This document shows, in pieces, positions 35,040-40,085 of a stretch of DNA of 40,085 nt. The stretch is from NCBI RefSeq assembly GCF_000620065.1, contig NZ_JHVI01000028.1, positions 1-40,085 on the forward strand. Direction: 5' to 3'. How positions within the stretch are numbered: position 1 is the stretch's first letter; each line of letters starts with the position of its first letter. The stretch comes from Meiothermus cerbereus DSM 11376. Lineage in GTDB: Bacteria > Deinococcota > Deinococci > Deinococcales > Thermaceae. Made by a program: the position numbers and the translations under genes. The notes below the pieces were generated by a model. The model was given only the letters and a program-made list of their open reading frames with translations, made no database searches and was not told the DNA's origin.

Positions 35040-36008
35040 TCACAAAGACAGCACTTTGGCGAGTTCGTACTTTTTGCGGTTAATGTCCTTGCGTTTTTCG
35101 ATGGCTTCTTTGAAGGGCGTAAGGCGAATTTCGTCGTTGACTTCGCCTATCGCAACCCCGCTGGCCCCGCTCAGCAGGGCCTCCACGCAAGCGGCCCCCA
35201 GGCGGCTTGCCAGCACCCGGTCTCTGGCAGTGGGGCTGCCTCCACGCTGGATGTGGCCCAGAACCGTAACCCGGCCCTCGAAACCGGAGTACTGTTGCAC
35301 ATCCTTGGCGAGCTGCTCGGCGCCGCCCTCGTAGCCTCCTTCGGCCACCACCACAATGGAAGAGCGCTTGCCCTTCTCCGCCGATTTGTTAATCACCTCA
35401 GCGCAGGCCTGGGCATCGGTGGGAATTTCGGGAATCACAACCACCTCGGCCCCCCCCGCAATACCGACCTCGAGCGCAATGAAGCCGGCGTGGCGGCCCA
35501 TCACTTCGATAAAAAAGACCCTCGAGTGGCTCGCGGCAGTATCGCGGATACGGTCAATAGCGTCCAGGGCTGTATTGACGGCGGTGTCGAAGCCTATGGT
35601 GTAGTCGGTGCCGTAGAGGTCGTTGTCTATAGTGCCGGGCGCACCCACAATCGGGATGTGGTGCTCCGCAAGCAGCTTTGCTGCTCCGGTATAGGTTCCG
35701 TTGCCACCAATGGCTATTACCCCATCTATGCCTGCTTTTTTCAGGTTTTCGGCGGCCCTGGCTCGGCCTTCGGGGGTCATGAACTCTTTGCTTCGGGCCG
35801 TGAGCAAGATGGTACCGCCCCGCTGCAAAGTATTGGCCACATCACGCGGCCCCATCAGCACGAAATCGCCCTCAATCATGCCCTGGTAACCCCCCCGGAT
35901 ACCGATAACTTCCAGACCATTGGCCCAGCCCGAGCGCACTACCGCCCGGATGGCCGCGTTCATGCCGGGTGCGTCTCCCCCACTGGTAAAAACAGCTATT
36001 CGCTTCAT
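35040..36008 (-). CDS. pfkA: 6-phosphofructokinase with Asn at the Mg-binding position 103
   Basis: PfkA phosphorylates fructose 6-phosphate with ATP, the committed step of glycolysis. The 322-residue length fits the allosteric bacterial form. Visible motifs are FTSGGDAPGMNAAIR (ATP), GTIDNDLYGTDYTIGFDTA (catalytic Asp128), EVMGRHAGF and LGHIQRGGSPTARDR. In the ATP/Mg loop the usual GGDGS/T is GGNGTYTGA: codon AAC gives Asn103 where E. coli and Thermus have Asp. The protein otherwise reads as fully functional. ATG 36008 starts MKRIAVFTSGGDAPG; the frame runs 19 codons further upstream without similarity. The gap to rsmI (36009-36207) shows no gene. Confidence 0.95.
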   Translation of the reverse strand: MKRIAVFTSGGDAPGMNAAIRAVVRSGWANGLEVIGIRGGYQGMIEGDFVLMGPRDVANTLQRGGTILLTARSKEFMTPEGRARAAENLKKAGIDGVIAIGGNGTYTGAAKLLAEHHIPIVGAPGTIDNDLYGTDYTIGFDTAVNTALDAIDRIRDTAASHSRVFFIEVMGRHAGFIALEVGIAGGAEVVVIPEIPTDAQACAEVINKSAEKGKRSSIVVVAEGGYEGGAEQLAKDVQQYSGFEGRVTVLGHIQRGGSPTARDRVLASRLGAACVEALLSGASGVAIGEVNDEIRLTPFKEAIEKRKDINRKKYELAKVLSL

Positions 36009-36207
36009 CAAAGTATACTCCAAACTTAGACCTTGCCTTACAAAGACCCAGGGGCCTTCTGGCAAAAACTGCCTGTTAGTTTACCCAAGAAACTCTGTTA
36101 TGTGGCATCCGAAGGTATCCAGCGCTGGCAGACCCACGCTCCAATCAGGCGGCCCTGGCCCCTTTGCGGGCACGTTATTCAACACCTCCAGACACGTCGA
36201 ATGGGGC

Positions 36208-37014
36208 TCACGGTTTTGGCACATCTGGTTTGTGGGCCAGTTCGTAGGCCAGGTTGCGGGGAACCCCTGCTTCGATCAAAGCGCTTACCAGCTCCTTACC
36301 TTTGAGGCCCTGGGCTTTGAGCTGCTCGAGCAATTCCTGTGTCCCCTGCCCCCTGGCTGCTGGAGCCTGCTCTTTTGGCCCCAGCACCAGCACAAACTCG
36401 CCCCTGGGTTCTTTGAAGTATTCCAGCGCATCACCCAGTCTACCCCGCCAAATTTCTTCGTGCAGCTTGGAAAGCTCGCGGGCAATCGCCACCGGGTGCT
36501 CCGGGCCATAGAGTTGCAGAAGGTCTTGCAGGGTCTCGCGCAAACGATGCGGTGCCTCGTAGAGCACCACCGTGCGAGCCGCAACCTGCTCCAGGCGCTC
36601 CCGGCGCTCCGCGCGTTTCTGGGGCAGAAAGCCCTCGAAGGCAAAGCGTGCGGTAGGCAGACCAGAGGCCACCAAAGCCGGAATCAGCGCGGTGGGGCCG
36701 GGTAGCACCTCGAGCGCCCAGCCTTCCTTTATGGCCAGCGCCACCAGCTCGGCGCCGGGGTCGGAAATACCGGGGGTGCCGGCATCGGTCGCGTAGGCCA
36801 CAAGTTCGTACCCTTCCAATAGACGCTTGGCGTTTGCCACGGTGTGCTGGTCGAGGCGCACCATGGGCTTGGAGATGCCAAAGTGCTTTAGCAGCAACCC
36901 GGTGCGCCGGGTGTCTTCGCAGGCCACCACCTCGGCCTCCTTAAGCACCCGCAGCGCCCGCAGGGTAATGTCCTCGAGGTTGCCGATGGGTGTGGGCACC
37001 AAAATCAAACGCAT
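36208..37014 (-). CDS. rsmI: 16S rRNA (cytidine-1402 2'-O)-methyltransferase
   Basis: RsmI methylates the ribose of C1402 in the decoding centre of 16S rRNA using SAM. The 268-residue protein has the tetrapyrrole-methylase-like fold: MRLILVPTPIGNLEDITLRA at the start, CEDTRRTGLLLKHFGI, ATDAGTPGISDPG and VLPGPTALIPALVASGLP, then YEAPHRLRETL and ARELSKLHEEIWRG. All are RsmI hallmarks. The gene starts at ATG 37014, directly beside the MITE-like element. Its substrate, 16S rRNA, is encoded 1.6 kb away, although that closeness is probably coincidence. Confidence 0.96.
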   Translation of the reverse strand: MRLILVPTPIGNLEDITLRALRVLKEAEVVACEDTRRTGLLLKHFGISKPMVRLDQHTVANAKRLLEGYELVAYATDAGTPGISDPGAELVALAIKEGWALEVLPGPTALIPALVASGLPTARFAFEGFLPQKRAERRERLEQVAARTVVLYEAPHRLRETLQDLLQLYGPEHPVAIARELSKLHEEIWRGRLGDALEYFKEPRGEFVLVLGPKEQAPAARGQGTQELLEQLKAQGLKGKELVSALIEAGVPRNLAYELAHKPDVPKP

Positions 37015-37060
37015 TAGTCCAGTCTACCTGCTCGTTTGGAAGCCCCAAAGAGAAGTTTGT

Positions 37061-37221
37061 TATACCAGATTCGGTTAGTTCGTCACCGAACGGTGACGAA
37101 CTAACCCGACCGAAGGGATACGCTTTCTTCGCCGAGCGCAGCGAGGGGTGTGCTCTAGGATTCAAAAAGATAGCCTCTTAGCGCTTTTTGTTTGAAGATT
37201 ATCTTTTTGAATCCGGTATTA
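37061..37221. mobile_element. MITE-like element with IS630-type ends
   Basis: About 161 bp without a gene. The left end reads TATACCAGATTC and the right end, inward, TAATACCGGATTC, forming imperfect terminal inverted repeats. The right end has GATAAT at offset 19-24, as in the IS630 end at 317-340. Inside are a perfect 16-bp hairpin (37073-37088 with 37091-37106) and a perfect 15-bp inverted repeat GGATTCAAAAAGATA (37158-37172 with 37200-37214). Target duplication is not clear. It fills most of the rsmI to site-2-protease gap. Confidence 0.55.
37073..37106. repeat. Perfect 16-bp inverted repeat inside the MITE-like element
   Basis: Arms GGTTAGTTCGTCACCG and CGGTGACGAACTAACC are exact reverse complements separated by AA. 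No T tract follows. Confidence 0.7.
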
Positions 37222-37285
37222 GTCTCTGAGAAGCCGGTATCCCCCGCATCACCTGACCAACAAAAGCCGTAGTACCATACACTCA

Positions 37286-38419
37286 ATGTTCGCCAAAACC
37301 ATCCGCCTGCCGTTTCGGTTGTTGGGCATCCCGATCTCGCTTGACCTGAGCTTTCTGATTGTGCTGCCGCTTTTTGCTTTCCTAATCGGCAGCCAGCTTC
37401 CGCTCTATCTGCGGCTGCTACAGATCAGCGCACCGCCGGATTTGCTGCAAGGCCCTACCCCCTACCTGCTGGGCCTGCTGGCTGCTTTGGGGCTCTTCCT
37501 TAGCGTGCTGCTTCACGAACTCGGCCATGCCCTCACGGCCCGGGCTTATGGTGTGCAAACCCGCGAGATTACCCTGTGGCTTCTGGGTGGGGTGGCCCAG
37601 CTCGAGCAAATCCCCCGCTACCGGGGGGCCGAGGCCGTCATTGCCATTGCAGGCCCTATTGTGAGCGTGCTGCTGTCGGGGCTATTTGGTCTGTTGCGCG
37701 GGCTGGTGCCCCTAGGTGCTGCCGAGGGACAGTTTCTGCTGGGCTACCTGGCCTTCATTAACCTGAGCCTAGCTTTGTTTAACCTGCTCCCAGCCCTGCC
37801 CCTCGATGGCGGGCGCATCCTGCGTAGCCTGATGGCTTTGTACAAGCCCTACCTCGAGGCCACCCGCACCGCTGTAGCCATTAGCAAAGTGGTGGCCTTT
37901 GCACTGGGGCTGTTGGGTTTGCTGGTCGGCAACCTGCTCATGCTTCTGATCGCCTTCTTCGTCTTTATGGCCGCCAGCGCCGAGGCCGAGCAAGCTGTGC
38001 TCAGCCGTACCCTCGAGGGCCTGCTGGTGCGCGACCTGATGACCCGTGAGGTGAGTACCATACCGCCCAATTTGACCGTGGCTGAACTCCTGGAAAAAAT
38101 GCTACAGGAGCGGCACGTGGGCTATCCGGTGGTAGAAGAAGGGCGGCTATTGGGCCTGATAAGCCTGGAAGACCTCAACGGCGCCTCACCCCAAACCCGG
38201 GTGCTCGAGCGGATGCGTCCGCCCTTGCAGCTCGACGAACATGCCGAGGCCCTGACCGCTTTACAGCGCATGGCCGAGCAGGGGTTCTCGAGGCTGCTCA
38301 TCACAGATGCCAACGGCAAATTGATTGGCATCCTGAGCAAGACCGATCTGCTGCGAGCACTTCAACTTCGCGCTGCCCAGATGAGTCTCAGCAATCAATC
38401 CAACCCCAACACCTGGTAG
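37286..38419 (+). CDS. Site-2 protease (M50) family metalloprotease with two CBS domains
   Basis: A 377-residue intramembrane protease of the group III S2P family. The zinc motif is LLHELGHAL (HELGH) in the third membrane segment, and the third ligand lies in NLLPALPLDGGRILRSL; GGVAQLEQ is a further family block. About six membrane segments span residues 15-230. The C-terminal half (about 245-365) holds two CBS repeats (LMTREVSTIPPNLTVAELL and MRPPLQLDEHAEALTALQRM), which in related enzymes bind adenine nucleotides and gate activity. Substrates could be anti-sigma factors or membrane proteins; none is adjacent. A -10-like TACCAT lies seven bases before the ATG. Confidence 0.9.
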   Translation: MFAKTIRLPFRLLGIPISLDLSFLIVLPLFAFLIGSQLPLYLRLLQISAPPDLLQGPTPYLLGLLAALGLFLSVLLHELGHALTARAYGVQTREITLWLLGGVAQLEQIPRYRGAEAVIAIAGPIVSVLLSGLFGLLRGLVPLGAAEGQFLLGYLAFINLSLALFNLLPALPLDGGRILRSLMALYKPYLEATRTAVAISKVVAFALGLLGLLVGNLLMLLIAFFVFMAASAEAEQAVLSRTLEGLLVRDLMTREVSTIPPNLTVAELLEKMLQERHVGYPVVEEGRLLGLISLEDLNGASPQTRVLERMRPPLQLDEHAEALTALQRMAEQGFSRLLITDANGKLIGILSKTDLLRALQLRAAQMSLSNQSNPNTW

Positions 38420-38422
38420 GGC

Positions 38423-38451
38423 TTGACAGGTTAGAAGGTAGTCTGTACACT
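38423..38451 (+). promoter_or_regulatory. 16S rRNA promoter
   Basis: A consensus -35 TTGACA (38423-38428), exactly 17 bp, then TACACT (38446-38451), starting 4 bp after the protease stop. This is the best promoter in the window and fits strong rRNA transcription. Confidence 0.88.
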
Positions 38452-38459
38452 TCTCGTTG

Positions 38460-38587
38460 CGCTGCCGCGAGGTAGCCAAGCACCTTGACAAAGAAAGATC
38501 AGCAGCAAACACGAACCATACGTCGTTTTCTCGGACGTTTTAAACGAGAAAGACCTTAACTAGGTCAATCCTCTTGCTCGCAAGAGC
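38460..38587 (+). other. 16S rRNA leader
   Basis: About 130 nt of transcribed spacer with two small hairpins, TTTCTCG/CGAGAAA near 38530-38555 and CTCTTGC/GCAAGAG just before the gene followed by ATTTTT. These could serve processing or antitermination; the matching downstream sequence lies beyond the window. Confidence 0.45.
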
Positions 38588-40083
<1,496 letters not shown>

Positions 40084-40085
40084 AG

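Noticed and set aside
36941-37165. Minus-strand frame over the rsmI start and the MITE-like element
   Set aside because: It overlaps rsmI out of frame and most of it is the hairpin-rich element; no homology is recognisable.

Overview
The window looks like a chromosomal segment of a Meiothermus species (Deinococcota, family Thermaceae). The basis is the 16S rRNA gene at the right edge, whose sequence I recognise as Meiothermus-type, together with GC-rich coding DNA, proteins that read like Thermus/Meiothermus orthologues, and many promoters with a -10 box only 6-8 nt before the start codon. The species is not resolved by eye. The region is mostly ordinary core genome with a few accessory pieces; I found no defence island, prophage, CRISPR array or biosynthetic cluster.

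Layout. 1-340: 5' part of an IS630-type transposase with its element end, cut by the window edge. 348-4404: metK (TTG start) and a four-GAF HD-GYP protein, both on the minus strand. 4611-9055: an exported 5'-nucleotidase-family phosphoesterase (minus), then two tandem PQQ-dependent sugar dehydrogenase paralogues (plus). 9104-9852: an exported beta-rich protein broken by one frameshift. 10164-17602: glnA, then a branched-chain amino acid ABC system (livJ under its own promoter, a double terminator, livHMGF under a second promoter) and a cupin; this is a nitrogen-acquisition block. 17673-22493: GNAT acetyltransferase, DUF1232 protein, and a peptide-type ABC importer (binding protein plus two permeases, no ATPases). 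22797-27508: PrcB-domain lipoprotein, der, an SDR lacking its catalytic Tyr, a voltage-gated channel with a TLEGW filter, and a PlsC-type acyltransferase. 27687-32831: prfA, a Nudix hydrolase, and pheST on the minus strand. 33223-38419: CvpA-like membrane protein, viroplasmin-type RNase H, msrA, pfkA (Asp103 to Asn), rsmI, a MITE-like element, and a site-2 protease with CBS domains. 38423-40079: consensus rRNA promoter, leader and 16S gene.

The most informative signals lie outside genes. The pheST leader encodes an 8-residue peptide with two consecutive Phe codons next to the 5' end of the predicted transcript, followed by a 9-bp GC hairpin with a T tract: a classical phenylalanine attenuator layout. 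At least three families of short dispersed repeats sit between genes: R1 (about 93 bp, palindromic, three full copies and one truncated), R2 (about 111 bp, two copies in inverse orientation) and R3 (about 40 bp, directly at 3' ends of genes). A 161-bp MITE-like element near 37.1 kb shares its end with the IS630 element at the left edge.

All function calls rest on motifs and family recognition by eye; no database search was possible.
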